From the NCBI RefSeq assembly GCF_017872555.1, contig NZ_JAEDOX010000001.1:186001-250000 (forward strand): a stretch of DNA of 64,000 nt, read 5' to 3'. Below the pieces are notes generated by a model. It was not told the origin of the DNA, ran no database searches, and worked only from the letters and a program-made list of their open reading frames with translations. Source of the DNA: Ruegeria sp. HKCCSA071 (GTDB lineage Bacteria; Pseudomonadota; Alphaproteobacteria; Rhodobacterales; Rhodobacteraceae). Position numbers and translations under genes: made by a program. Of the stretch, positions 1 through 7,925 are shown piece after piece. The number at the start of each line of letters is the position of its first letter. The first letter of the stretch is position 1.

Positions 1-2
1 AA

Positions 3-968
3 GATACCGAGACCCGGGTCCTCGACAACGATCTGTCGAACAGCCGGGTTGGCCTGCGTCTGATGCAGCCGTTTGGCCAGAACGAGTTTACGTTCCGCTT
101 TGAATCGGCATTGGGCTTGCCGAACTCGAGTGAATGGAACCAGAACGGTACAAACTTTAGCGGCTGGACTCGCGACGATATCCGGTTTGTGGATTTTGCC
201 TTGAAGGGCAGCTACGGCAAATTCTCGGCTGGTCAGGGCAGCATGGCGGCAGATGGTGCTGCCGAGGTGGACCTGTCCTATGTCGGCACCGCGCTGTATT
301 CGTTTACAAACGATGAGAACTCGGGCTTTTTCTATCGCGGCACGAATGGTGTGCTGAGCGGTATTACGGTTGGTGACAGTTCCAGCAACTTTGACGGCTC
401 ACGTCGCGGGCGTGTGAGGTATGACACGCCAACGGTTAACGGGTTCTCGGCCGCTTTTGCATATGGTCAGAACATCCTGTCCAGCAGTGACGATGATGAC
501 TACTATGATGTCGGTGTGTTCTATGAAAACACCTTTGCAGGCGGTGTAGAGTTTGCGGCAGCTGTCGCGTATTCGGTGCGGGATCGGGATGACAATTCAG
601 GGGATCGCAAGGATACAATCGGTTCGGCCTCGGTGCTGTTGCCCAGCGGTCTGGGTTTCACGATTGCCGGCGGCACGCGTGACGATGACCGAGCCGGCCA
701 GACGGATCCGAACTACTGGTACGGCAAGGTCTCGTACGAGGGGAACTGGGTATCCTGGGGCAAGACTGGTGTCGGTATCGACTATTATGACGGCGCGGAT
801 TTCGAAACCAACGGGTCCGACACCAAGGCATGGGGTATCGCTGTCGTGCAGAAGGTCGAAGCGATCAATACCGATGTTTACCTGAAGTATCGCAACCACG
901 ATTTCGATGACGGAACGTCGTTCGAAAACAACGAGGCCTGGGTTCTGGGCGCGCGCTGGAAGTTTTAA
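3..968 (+). CDS. Porin, 3' part (5' end outside window)
   Basis: Outer-membrane beta-barrel porin of the Rhodobacter general-porin type, a passive channel for small hydrophilic solutes. The frame is open from the first bases of the window, so the signal peptide and the first strands lie upstream; about 321 residues are visible. The sequence alternates short polar/aromatic strands with Asp/Gly/Ser/Asn-rich turns, and the last residues are GARWKF, ending in the terminal Phe typical of barrels inserted by the BAM complex. The Asp-rich loops fit a cation-tolerant porin. A terminator follows at once, so this is the end of its transcript. Family call is good; substrate specificity cannot be read. 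Confidence 0.85.
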   Translation, partial: DTETRVLDNDLSNSRVGLRLMQPFGQNEFTFRFESALGLPNSSEWNQNGTNFSGWTRDDIRFVDFALKGSYGKFSAGQGSMAADGAAEVDLSYVGTALYSFTNDENSGFFYRGTNGVLSGITVGDSSSNFDGSRRGRVRYDTPTVNGFSAAFAYGQNILSSSDDDDYYDVGVFYENTFAGGVEFAAAVAYSVRDRDDNSGDRKDTIGSASVLLPSGLGFTIAGGTRDDDRAGQTDPNYWYGKVSYEGNWVSWGKTGVGIDYYDGADFETNGSDTKAWGIAVVQKVEAINTDVYLKYRNHDFDDGTSFENNEAWVLGARWKF

Positions 969-990
969 TCGCCTTCCAGAGACCCAACAC

Positions 991-1021
991 GAACGCCCCG
1001 GTTTTCGGGGCGTTCTTTTTT
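991..1021 (+). terminator. Rho-independent terminator of porin gene
   Basis: A GC-rich stem (aacgcccc / ggggcgtt) with a short ttttc loop is followed by a run of T residues, 22 bases after the porin stop codon. Confidence 0.85.
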
Positions 1022-1141
1022 GCCAAAACCAGGTTGATTCAGCCTTTGCCCCTTGCACGTTGGCGGCAGGGCAAATAGAAGGCGTCAAATTTGCCCGGCG
1101 CGCCCGTTTTGCGCGCCCTGAATCCTATGGGGACTACCAAA

Positions 1142-2473
1142 ATGCAGGTTACCGAGACGCTGAACGAAGGTCTGAAACGCGGCTACAACATCGTTGTGAC
1201 CGCAGCCGAACTGGACGACAAGGTCAATGAAAAGCTGACCGAAGCACAGCCGGAAATCGAAATGAAAGGCTTCCGCAAAGGCAAGGTGCCGATGGCGCTG
1301 CTGAAAAAGCAGTTTGGCCAACGCCTGCTGGGCGAGGCGATGCAGGAATCCATCGACGGTGCAATGAACAAGCATTTCGAGGACAGCGGCGACCGCCCGG
1401 CGCTGCAGCCCGAAGTCAAGATGACCAACGAGGACTGGAAAGAAGGCGACGACATCGAGGTCGCGATGTCCTACGAAGCGCTGCCCGCGATCCCTGAGGT
1501 CGATCTGAAATCGGTTGCGCTGGACAAGCTGATCGTCAAGGCGGATGACGCCGCCGTCGAGGAAGCGCTGAACAACCTCGCTGAAACCGCTCAGGACTTC
1601 AAAGCCCGCCGCAAGGGGTCGAAAGCCAAGGATGGCGACCAGATCGTGTTCGATTTTGTTGGCAAGGTTGATGGCGAAGAATTCGAAGGCGGATCAGCCG
1701 AAGATTATCCGTTGGTTCTGGGTTCAAACAGCTTCATCCCCGGTTTTGAAGAGCAACTGGTCGGTGTGAAGGCCGAGGAAGAAAAAGACGTTACCGTGAC
1801 ATTCCCGGAAGAATATGGTGCCGAACATCTGGCCGGAAAAGACGCGGTCTTCACCTGCACGATCAAGGAAGTGAAAGAGCCGGTTGCAGCCGAGATCAAC
1901 GATGAGCTGGCGATGAAGTTCGGCGCCGAGGATCTGGCCGCTCTGAAAACTCAGATTTCGGAACGTCTGGAAGCAGAATATGCGGGCGCGTCGCGTGCTG
2001 TCATGAAGCGGGCCCTGCTGGACGTGCTGGACGAAAAAGTGTCGTTCGACCTGCCGCCGTCGCTGGTTGAAGCCGAAGCCAAGCAGATTGCACATCAGCT
2101 GTGGCACGAGGAAAACCCTGAAGTAACCGGTCACGACCACGGTGAGATCGAACCCACCGATGAGCACAACAAGCTGGCCGAACGCCGCGTGCGTCTGGGT
2201 CTGCTGCTGGCCGAGCTGGGCCAGAAGGCAGAGGTGGAAGTCACCGATGCCGAGATGACCCAGGCGATCATGAACCAGGCGCGTCAGTACCCGGGTCAGG
2301 AACGCCAGTTCTTCGAGTTCGTGCAGCAGAACGCTCAGATGCAGCAGCAACTGCGCGCGCCGATCTTCGAAGACAAGGTTGTCGACTATGTGTTCGAGCT
2401 GGCGCAGGTCAGCGACAAGGAAGTCAGCAAGGACGACCTGCAAAAAGCCATTGAGGCATTGGAAGAGGAATAA
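1142..2473 (+). CDS. tig: Trigger factor, ribosome-associated chaperone/PPIase
   Basis: Cytosolic chaperone that binds ribosomal protein L23 at the exit tunnel and folds nascent chains. The 443-residue product has family length. The ribosome-binding signature GFRKGKVP lies at residues 43-50, an FKBP-type PPIase domain at roughly 160-245, and a helical C-terminal chaperone domain after it. The frame is open further upstream (from about 1091), but the ATG at 1142 gives the usual N-terminus (MQVTETL) and has a GGGGA ribosome site nine bases before it. The gene stands alone between the porin and the convergent luxI gene. Confidence 0.95.
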   Translation: MQVTETLNEGLKRGYNIVVTAAELDDKVNEKLTEAQPEIEMKGFRKGKVPMALLKKQFGQRLLGEAMQESIDGAMNKHFEDSGDRPALQPEVKMTNEDWKEGDDIEVAMSYEALPAIPEVDLKSVALDKLIVKADDAAVEEALNNLAETAQDFKARRKGSKAKDGDQIVFDFVGKVDGEEFEGGSAEDYPLVLGSNSFIPGFEEQLVGVKAEEEKDVTVTFPEEYGAEHLAGKDAVFTCTIKEVKEPVAAEINDELAMKFGAEDLAALKTQISERLEAEYAGASRAVMKRALLDVLDEKVSFDLPPSLVEAEAKQIAHQLWHEENPEVTGHDHGEIEPTDEHNKLAERRVRLGLLLAELGQKAEVEVTDAEMTQAIMNQARQYPGQERQFFEFVQQNAQMQQQLRAPIFEDKVVDYVFELAQVSDKEVSKDDLQKAIEALEEE

Positions 2474-2506
2474 TCCTCTTCCTTCCCTCTTTGTTCAGAG
2501 AGGGGT

Positions 2507-2542
2507 AAAAAAAACGGAGCCGCCTGTAAACAGACGGCTCCG
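2507..2542 (-). terminator. Terminator of the luxR-luxI unit
   Basis: Read on the minus strand, a hairpin with 8-bp arms (cggagccg / cggctccg, 2515-2542) is followed by eight T residues (2507-2514). It lies 35 bases after the luxI stop codon and could also limit read-through from tig in the other direction. Confidence 0.85.
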
Positions 2543-2576
2543 CATGGGTGGCTTTTGTATCTATGAGGTGAGGGGG

Positions 2577-3431
2577 TCAGGCCTCATGAGCAAAAGCACG
2601 GGGGGTATCTAGCAGAGCGATCTTCTGCTCTGGTGTGAACGTATCCGAGAGCGCTTCGATCAGCTTCAAAACGTCCTGACGTTCAGCTTCGTTTCTTGCG
2701 GCGCTCATCTGTTCCACAAAATACTTCTCAAGTTCGGTCAGTGGCTTGTGATCCTGATTGGCCGGGCTCTGGGTTGCTGCCTTCTTGGCTGCAAACAGTG
2801 CCAGTGCCTCTTCGTCATCCATAAAGACGTTCTCATGGATGCCTGCAAACTCACGCAGACCCGAGATGCGTTCATCGGTGCAATCCAACAGGGCGGCCAG
2901 TGCCGAGACTTTCCCCATGGGAACCGTTTCGCCGACATAGTCATATGGCGCGCAGTTCGACCGTTTCAGAACCCGGTCCATGACCGGATCGATTACGGTG
3001 ATGATATCCTGAATACCTGCGTTCTTGGCATATTCCAGAGAGCCGATCATAAGCTCGCAGGTGGCATAAGAGACTGAGTTCTTTTCCTTGCCGCGTGTAA
3101 GGCGTTGCGTGTCCACGCAGAAGCGTGTCGATTCCCACATTGTTGCGCTGCGCAGTGGTGCTTCCCCGCAGAGGATGGCCGAAAACACATCCGACAACAT
3201 ATGAGGTCCTGTGGTCTGAAGGGCACGCACGGCTGCGACGACATTCCCCCCGTCGTCGAGTCCGATTACGTATGCCGGGTCCAGATGATCGAATTCATCA
3301 ATTTCCTTGCCGTCTTCGATCTTTACGTCCCATCCAAGACGTCCGCCAAAAACACGTGCTCTCAACTCGAACATTTCGTCAAGAACTTCGCTGAACATGT
3401 GTCTGTTCAGGCCATCTACCACGATGATCAT
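2577..3431 (-). CDS. LuxI-family acyl-homoserine lactone synthase with C-terminal extension
   Basis: Makes an N-acyl-homoserine lactone signal from S-adenosylmethionine and an acyl carrier. All family hallmark residues are visible at nearly canonical positions: R24, F28, W34, E43, D45, D48, R69, E100 and R103, with TGPHML at 74-79. The first ATG gives the standard LuxI N-terminus and has a GGGGGAA ribosome site. At 284 residues it is about 70-80 longer than classical LuxI proteins (about 200-220). The surplus, after residue about 205, is Ala/Glu/Lys-rich and looks helical. It lies 107 bp downstream of a luxR gene on the same strand and ends at a strong terminator. Acyl-chain specificity cannot be read from sequence. 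Related long LuxI proteins occur in Roseobacter-group bacteria. Confidence 0.93.
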   Translation of the reverse strand: MIIVVDGLNRHMFSEVLDEMFELRARVFGGRLGWDVKIEDGKEIDEFDHLDPAYVIGLDDGGNVVAAVRALQTTGPHMLSDVFSAILCGEAPLRSATMWESTRFCVDTQRLTRGKEKNSVSYATCELMIGSLEYAKNAGIQDIITVIDPVMDRVLKRSNCAPYDYVGETVPMGKVSALAALLDCTDERISGLREFAGIHENVFMDDEEALALFAAKKAATQSPANQDHKPLTELEKYFVEQMSAARNEAERQDVLKLIEALSDTFTPEQKIALLDTPRAFAHEA

Positions 3432-3455
3432 TTCTTCCCCCTTCGAGTGGTTGTT

Positions 3456-3475
3456 CGGTAATACTGACGTTACCG
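3456..3475. promoter_or_regulatory. 20-bp lux-box-like inverted repeat upstream of luxI
   Basis: CGGTAA-N8-TTACCG forms a perfect 6-bp-arm palindrome of 20 bp, the usual size of a lux box, in the luxR-luxI gap. It ends 24 bases before the luxI ATG, closer to the start codon than a classical lux box centred near -42 would be. Binding by the adjacent LuxR is inference. Confidence 0.5.
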
Positions 3476-3538
3476 CTCTCGAAAGATTTTTCTATTGGGG
3501 GATTCCCGTATTTTGGCGAAATTTGGGGATTTTTTTGT

Positions 3539-4240
3539 TTATCCCGGGGTAATAAGCCCGATCGCGATAGCCCGCCCTACGGCCTGCGGGGTGGTCAGCG
3601 CACTAAGCTTTTCCCGGCTAGAACGCAAGTGTACTTCTACGGTTCGGTGCGAAATAGACAAAATATCGCCGATATCCTGCTGCGACTTACCTGCAGCGAC
3701 CCATTGCAGGATTTCCGCTTCGCGAGAGGACAAGGTCGGATGATATAGTGCACCGGTCAGCTGATCCGAGGACACGACGTTGTCGTGGATGTGCACGGCC
3801 ATGGCCTGCAAATCGCCGATAAAGTTTGTGTAAAGCTTGCGCCACTCTTCCTTGCTGCAATTTCGGGTAGCGCTCAGCAGGCCAATATCACCGTAAGGGC
3901 CGCGTATCGGGATCGTAACACCCTGACTGGGCAAGCCAAAATCATGAGCATCCCGGAACACGCGTTGAAAGTCTGGACTTCTTTCCAGACGGCTCCAATC
4001 CACCGGCGCAATACTGCGGCGGGCCATGTGGATGGTCGGATCGATCATGATCAGACCCTGTTTCTGGTAGTGCTCATTCCAGGCGTCGTCATAGGTGACA
4101 AAGCCAGCCACTGTTCCAGCTGCTGGGTTCATACCAGCATAGGCAGCATGATCCATGTCATGCTTCTCACAGATTTGCCTTAGAAATTCGGTGTATCGAA
4201 CTTCTGAATCCGGCAGAGTGCTCAGATCGACAATTTCCAT
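3539..4240 (-). CDS. LuxR-type quorum-sensing transcription factor
   Basis: Cytosolic DNA-binding regulator expected to bind the acyl-homoserine lactone made by the neighbouring LuxI protein. In the 233 residues the N-terminal autoinducer-binding domain (about 15-150) keeps the invariant ligand-pocket residues W54, Y58, D67, P68, W82 and G107. The C-terminal LuxR/FixJ HTH (about 168-225) keeps E174, L178 and G184. It sits directly upstream of luxI on the same strand, the arrangement of a cognate pair. Because every ligand residue is kept, it is probably signal-responsive and not an orphan with a changed ligand. No regulator-specific promoter was recognised upstream. Confidence 0.93.
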   Translation of the reverse strand: MEIVDLSTLPDSEVRYTEFLRQICEKHDMDHAAYAGMNPAAGTVAGFVTYDDAWNEHYQKQGLIMIDPTIHMARRSIAPVDWSRLERSPDFQRVFRDAHDFGLPSQGVTIPIRGPYGDIGLLSATRNCSKEEWRKLYTNFIGDLQAMAVHIHDNVVSSDQLTGALYHPTLSSREAEILQWVAAGKSQQDIGDILSISHRTVEVHLRSSREKLSALTTPQAVGRAIAIGLITPG

Positions 4241-4383
4241 GTGGCGCCTACCAGCTGTGGCCCATCTTGCCGCCCGATGGTGTCGTCGAGCATGCGTATT
4301 ACACAGAGTGGAACCCGTTTACCTCACCAAGTCAGAACACCATACTTTTCTAAACATGACAAGGAGAGGTCTTAATTGTCTGT

Positions 4384-4400
4384 GCAATACAGCATATTGC
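4384..4400. promoter_or_regulatory. Small palindrome upstream of luxR
   Basis: GCAATA-N5-TATTGC, a perfect 6-bp-arm inverted repeat, lies about 145 bp upstream of the luxR start codon in an otherwise featureless 235-bp gap. It could be an operator; no factor is recognised. Confidence 0.25.
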
Positions 4401-4475
4401 GACAACCAATAGAGCATTTTTGTCACTATTCACTCTCAAGTGCTGATTTTGGTCGATTTCTGACGCGAATGACCG

Positions 4476-4961
4476 TCAGGGTGCAGGTCTCAACCCGGTT
4501 TCGACCAGCATACCCTTGGCTTTTGCCTCTGGATAGTAACCTTTGGCGTACAAGAAAATAGCCCTGCGTTGATCCCCGTCGGCCAGCAGCCAGGCTCCGC
4601 GCAGGTACCTTCCCGCAAACTCAAGGTTGGTGTCCGCGTCAAGCAAACCTTCGGCTTTTCCGGAATAACCCATCGAGCGCGCCGTGGCGGGCAGGACCTG
4701 TAGAAGACCGTAATAGGGCTGGTTGACGGCCCATGGTCGATGGGTGCTTTCACGAATGGCCAGCTTGTGAACCAGCTCCCGCGGAATCTCGTAATGGTCC
4801 GCCCATCTGTTGATCGAAGCTCTCAGCTCGGGCGTTTCATTCGGGTGGAGCGGCGGGTCAAAATGTGGCGTGCCCGCCTTGGAGACCTGGTCTGCCCCGC
4901 AGGCAACCAACGACACAAATAGAAACAGTGCCAAGAAACTTTGGCGCAGAAATACAAGCAT
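4476..4961 (-). CDS. Lipoprotein lytic transglycosylase (SLT domain)
   Basis: Putative peptidoglycan lytic transglycosylase anchored to a membrane as a lipoprotein. The 161-residue protein begins with a signal peptide ending in a lipobox, SLVAC, with C21 as the lipidated residue. A compact SLT/goose-lysozyme-type domain follows from about residue 45. The likely catalytic Glu is E71 (LAIREST), and the later YYGLLQVLPATA motif (83-94) matches the GLMQ-x-P-x-TA block of the family. It is short for the family, with only the catalytic domain and no repeats. It stands alone between luxR and the ribosomal operon. Confidence 0.82.
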   Translation of the reverse strand: MLVFLRQSFLALFLFVSLVACGADQVSKAGTPHFDPPLHPNETPELRASINRWADHYEIPRELVHKLAIRESTHRPWAVNQPYYGLLQVLPATARSMGYSGKAEGLLDADTNLEFAGRYLRGAWLLADGDQRRAIFLYAKGYYPEAKAKGMLVETGLRPAP

Positions 4962-5070
4962 TTTTCGGTCCTCTGAGTTTCGGCGGCGATGATACGGATC
5001 GACAATCAGCCTTCAAGCTTACCCCGGAAAATGGGCTGAAACTTGCCGGTACGACCTGTGAACACACAGG

Positions 5071-5104
5071 GAAAAAAGAAAAGGCCGCGCCAAAGCGCGG
5101 CCTT
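5071..5104 (-). terminator. Terminator of rpsF-rpsR-rplI
   Basis: On the minus strand a hairpin (aaggccgcgc / gcgcggcctt, 5081-5104) is followed by a T-rich tract, 24 bases after the rplI stop. Confidence 0.85.
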
Positions 5105-5127
5105 TAAAGTTCTCACAAGCAGCCGGA

Positions 5128-5748
5128 TCAGGCTTTGGCTTCGTCTTCTTCAACCGGTGCCGCGTCGGCAACCATGTCATCATCATCCGAAGCGGCCGAG
5201 CCGATGTCGTCGAACAGTTCGGCGATCTCGAATTCAGCAGCGGCTTCTTCTTCAGCAGCCAGTTCCTGAATCGATTTGCCCGAAGCCTGCAGTTCAGCTT
5301 CTTCTGCCGAACGGGCTACGTTCATCTTGATTTCGACTTCAACCTCGGGGTGCAGTTTCACTGCAACGGTGTGCAGACCCAGTTCCTTGATCGGGGCGAT
5401 CAGGATGATCTGTTTCTTGTCGACGGTGAAACCTGCTTCGGTTGCGGCGTCAGCGGCGTCACGCGGGGTGACCGAACCGTACAGAGCGCCGGCATCCGAT
5501 GCCGAGCGAATCACGACGAACTGCTGACCGTCCAGTTTTTCAGCCAGGGCCTCAGCTTCTTTCTTGGTTTCCAGGTTGCGGGCCTCAAGCTGCGCTTTCT
5601 GGGCTTCGAACGACGCGATGTTGGCGTCCGATGCGCTCAGGGCTTTGCCTTGGGGCAGCAGGAAGTTGCGGGCGTAGCCAGGCTTGACGTCAACGACGTC
5701 GCCCATCTGACCCAGTTTCGCAACGCGTTCCAGCAGGATAACTTGCAT
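5128..5748 (-). CDS. rplI: 50S ribosomal protein L9
   Basis: L9 of the large ribosomal subunit, an elongated two-domain protein contacting 23S rRNA. The N-terminal signature [13 protein letters not shown] and the motif [13 protein letters not shown] (24-36) are present, followed by the connecting helix and the C-terminal domain. At 206 residues it is longer than the usual 150 because of an acidic tail after about residue 150 rich in Glu, Ala and Asp, a feature common in alphaproteobacteria. It is the last gene of the rpsF-rpsR-rplI operon and is followed by a terminator. Confidence 0.96.
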   Translation of the reverse strand: MQVILLERVAKLGQMGDVVDVKPGYARNFLLPQGKALSASDANIASFEAQKAQLEARNLETKKEAEALAEKLDGQQFVVIRSASDAGALYGSVTPRDAADAATEAGFTVDKKQIILIAPIKELGLHTVAVKLHPEVEVEIKMNVARSAEEAELQASGKSIQELAAEEEAAAEFEIAELFDDIGSAASDDDDMVADAAPVEEDEAKA

Positions 5749-5760
5749 GTCAGTCTCTCC

Positions 5761-5988
5761 TTACTTCACAGCGTAGGGCAGCAGGGCGAGGAAGCGGGCG
5801 CGCTTGATTGCACGGGCCAGTTCACGCTGCTTTTTCGCCGAAACGGCGGTGATGCGCGAAGGCACGATCTTGCCACGCTCAGAGATATAGCGCTGCAGCA
5901 GACGGGTGTCTTTGTAGTCGATTTTCGGCGCATTTTCACCCGAGAACGGGCAGACCTTGCGGCGGCGGAAAAATGGTTTTGCGGCCAT
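5761..5988 (-). CDS. rpsR: 30S ribosomal protein S18
   Basis: Small-subunit protein that forms a heterodimer with S6 on the 16S rRNA platform. The 75-residue basic protein shows the family block [11 protein letters not shown] near the N-terminus and [19 protein letters not shown] (23-41) in the centre. It is encoded 12 bp upstream of rplI and 28 bp downstream of rpsF, in the canonical order. Confidence 0.97.
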   Translation of the reverse strand: MAAKPFFRRRKVCPFSGENAPKIDYKDTRLLQRYISERGKIVPSRITAVSAKKQRELARAIKRARFLALLPYAVK

Positions 5989-6016
5989 GGGTTATAGTCC
6001 TTTTCTCAGGCGTTGA

Positions 6017-6370
6017 TCAGCGGCGCTCGCGGCGTTCGCCACGTTCGTCGCGCTTCTGCATCTGAACCGACGGACCATCTTCGTGGCCGTCGACCTTGAT
6101 GGTCAGAACGCGCATGACATCTTCATGCAGACGCATCAGGCGTTCCATTTCCTGTACCGCGCCCGAGGGGGCATCGGTTTTCAGAAAGGCATAGTGGCCC
6201 TTGCGGTTTTTGTTGATCTTGTAGGCCATCGTCTTGACGCCCCAGTACTCGCTGTCAACCAGCTTGCCGCCGTTGTCAGCCAGAACGGTGCCGAAATGTT
6301 CGACGAGGCTTTCCGCCTGCGCGTTGGACAGATCCTGACGCGCGATCATTACATGCTCATACAGTGGCAT
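6017..6370 (-). CDS. rpsF: 30S ribosomal protein S6
   Basis: Small-subunit platform protein, partner of S18. The start is set at the second available ATG, giving the standard N-terminus MPLYEHVM and 117 residues; a start two codons earlier is also open. A ferredoxin-like S6 fold is followed by a charged Arg/Glu-rich tail. It is the first gene of the operon. The 281-bp gap upstream, shared with a divergent gene, should hold the promoter, but I could not assign -35/-10 boxes there. Confidence 0.96.
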   Translation of the reverse strand: MPLYEHVMIARQDLSNAQAESLVEHFGTVLADNGGKLVDSEYWGVKTMAYKINKNRKGHYAFLKTDAPSGAVQEMERLMRLHEDVMRVLTIKVDGHEDGPSVQMQKRDERGERRERR

Positions 6371-6651
6371 GTGCACTCCTGTTTATATCAAGGCGCATTT
6401 CATAGGCGGGGCCAAACGTTCCTTCGCGACCCTGCCACGAGAGGCTGCGCGATTCATACGACTGCGAAGGATGGCCCCGTATACACGTCTGAGCCGCAAG
6501 GGCAAGCCCTGCCACACATGCCTCTGAGACGCCGCCCAAATTCCTTTGGGTCGCCCAATTGCTGACGCTTTTCGGCTCAAAGTTGTTTTGCATACCGGGC
6601 ATCAACCGGATCAACAGAATTTCGAAAGTAACCTTAAAAGGGTGACGCGTT

Positions 6652-7170
6652 ATGACCGCTACTAACACAAACGCATATCAGGAAAACGTTGCCGGCTCGC
6701 GCTTTGAGAATTCGGTGCCGGTAATGATCACATTTGCACCGAACTGGAAGGCCCGCCTGATACTGGCGCGGATGGTCGGGGCGTTTTTGATCGTTTCCGC
6801 GTTTTCAATGTGGTTGATGCCCGGATCGGTCGTTGGCGCAGATGTTTGGCCGATCAAGATGTCGGCATCCATGCTGTTTCTGGTCGTTGGCGTCGCCTTG
6901 TTGACAATCGAGGTTTTCGACCCGCGCCCAGACGCCTATTTCGACCCGATCCGCCGCGAAGTCCGGGTATTGCAAAAGAACGAAGACGGACGCCCTCAGA
7001 CTGTCCTGCGCCGCAGCTATGACTCGCTGGGTGGGGCGCGTTTTGAAGAGAATGAGGTTCACCTGTTTGACGTGGACGGAAGTCTTTTGATGAAGCTGCC
7101 GCTTGAATCGGCGGATGTCAGCCGGGCGCTGAAAGGGCAGCTCAGCAAAAGCGTAACAATTTTCGGTTGA
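6652..7170 (+). CDS. Small two-helix membrane protein, function unknown
   Basis: I do not recognise this family. The 172-residue product has a polar N-terminus, two hydrophobic segments (about residues 41-60 and 68-87, typical inner-membrane spans), and an 80-residue hydrophilic C-terminal part rich in Arg, Asp and Glu that ends with a predicted strand-rich module. An AAGGG ribosome site precedes the ATG. It is divergent from rpsF and followed by its own hairpins. The C-terminal part resembles small PH-like cytoplasmic modules only in overall pattern. Likely a lineage-specific membrane protein. Confidence 0.6.
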   Translation: MTATNTNAYQENVAGSRFENSVPVMITFAPNWKARLILARMVGAFLIVSAFSMWLMPGSVVGADVWPIKMSASMLFLVVGVALLTIEVFDPRPDAYFDPIRREVRVLQKNEDGRPQTVLRRSYDSLGGARFEENEVHLFDVDGSLLMKLPLESADVSRALKGQLSKSVTIFG

Positions 7171-7176
7171 TTTTTA

Positions 7177-7198
7177 TTCTGTTCAAAAAAGAACAGAA
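7177..7198. repeat. Inverted repeat after the two-helix protein gene
   Basis: Perfect 8-bp arms (ttctgttc / gaacagaa) flank a loop of six A. It begins seven bases after the stop codon at 7170 and could act as an mRNA 3' stem-loop. Confidence 0.5.
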
Positions 7199-7220
7199 GT
7201 TGTGAATCAAAAAAGGTTGT

Positions 7221-7250
7221 GTGCCGCCCTTGGGCGGCACATTTTGTATT
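7221..7250 (+). terminator. Probable terminator before the YceI gene
   Basis: A GC-rich hairpin (gtgccgccc / gggcggcac) is followed by attttgtatt, a broken T tract. It fits termination of the upstream membrane-protein gene. Confidence 0.6.
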
Positions 7251-7253
7251 CAA

Positions 7254-7271
7254 GCAGTCCTGACGGACTGC
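7254..7271. promoter_or_regulatory. Palindrome upstream of the YceI gene
   Basis: GCAGTCC-TGAC-GGACTGC, perfect 7-bp arms with a 4-base centre, lies 24 bases before the YceI start codon. It could be an operator or a 5' UTR hairpin close to the ribosome site. Confidence 0.4.
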
Positions 7272-7295
7272 ATTCACAAAACCGCGGAGATTGAT

Positions 7296-7868
7296 ATGAA
7301 ATCCACCCTTCTTGCTGCTGCATTGGCCGTATCAGCGACAACGGCATTCGCCAGCGCCGAGAAATACGTGTTGGATCCCAGCCACAGCCAAGTCATTTTC
7401 AGCTATGACCACCTTGGGTTTTCAACCACGACTGGCATGTTTTCCGGCTTTGAAGGCGAGATCATGTTCGACCAGGAAAACCCCGCCGCTTCGAGCGTGA
7501 GTGTGTCGATGCCCGTTTTGGAGATGTTTACCGGCTGGAAACCCCGTGAAGATCACTTCATGACCGAGGATTTCTTTGGCGCGGCCGAAGGAGATTTGAT
7601 CACCTTTACTTCGACAGGAATCGAGGTGACTGGTGAAAACACCGCGAACATCACCGGCGATCTGACGATGAACGGTGTGACCAAATCGGTTGTTCTGGAC
7701 GCAAAGCTCAACAAGGCTGACACCCACCCGATGGCAAACAAGCCCTGGGCTGGTTTCAACGCGACAACAACGCTTGTCCGTAGCGAATTCGACCTGGGTC
7801 AGTTTGCACCGTTTGTCAGCGACGAAGTGCAAATCCAGATTTCGGTCGAGGCACAAAAAGCCGAGTAA
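7296..7868 (+). CDS. Periplasmic YceI-family lipid-binding protein
   Basis: YceI proteins are periplasmic lipocalin-like barrels that bind long polyisoprenoid or amphiphilic ligands. The ATG at 7296 is chosen because it gives a clean Sec signal peptide (about residues 1-20, ending AFASA) with a GGAG ribosome site, although the frame is open upstream. The 190-residue protein shows the family opening YVLDPSHSQVIFSYDHLGF and the late NGVTKSV block. A second YceI domain, fused to a cytochrome b561, is encoded convergently next door, which suggests a shared role such as handling a quinone-like or isoprenoid ligand; that is inference. Confidence 0.9.
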   Translation: MKSTLLAAALAVSATTAFASAEKYVLDPSHSQVIFSYDHLGFSTTTGMFSGFEGEIMFDQENPAASSVSVSMPVLEMFTGWKPREDHFMTEDFFGAAEGDLITFTSTGIEVTGENTANITGDLTMNGVTKSVVLDAKLNKADTHPMANKPWAGFNATTTLVRSEFDLGQFAPFVSDEVQIQISVEAQKAE

Positions 7869-7887
7869 TCACAGAATCACGAACAGA

Positions 7888-7921
7888 AAAACGCCGATGA
7901 TCAAATCACCGGCGTTTTTTT
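7888..7921. terminator. Bidirectional terminator between YceI genes
   Basis: The stem aaaacgccg / cggcgtttt, flanked by A on the left and T on the right, separates two convergent genes, so it can work both ways. Confidence 0.8.
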
Positions 7922-7925
7922 TGCC

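Noticed and set aside
1091..1141. Upstream start for trigger factor
   Set aside because: Adds 17 residues (PGAPVLRAL...) absent from the family; the ATG at 1142 has a ribosome site.
2490..2505. Hairpin directly after tig as a plus-strand terminator
   Set aside because: The stem (cctctttg-type) is weak and is followed by A, not T; the stronger structure next to it is oriented for luxI.
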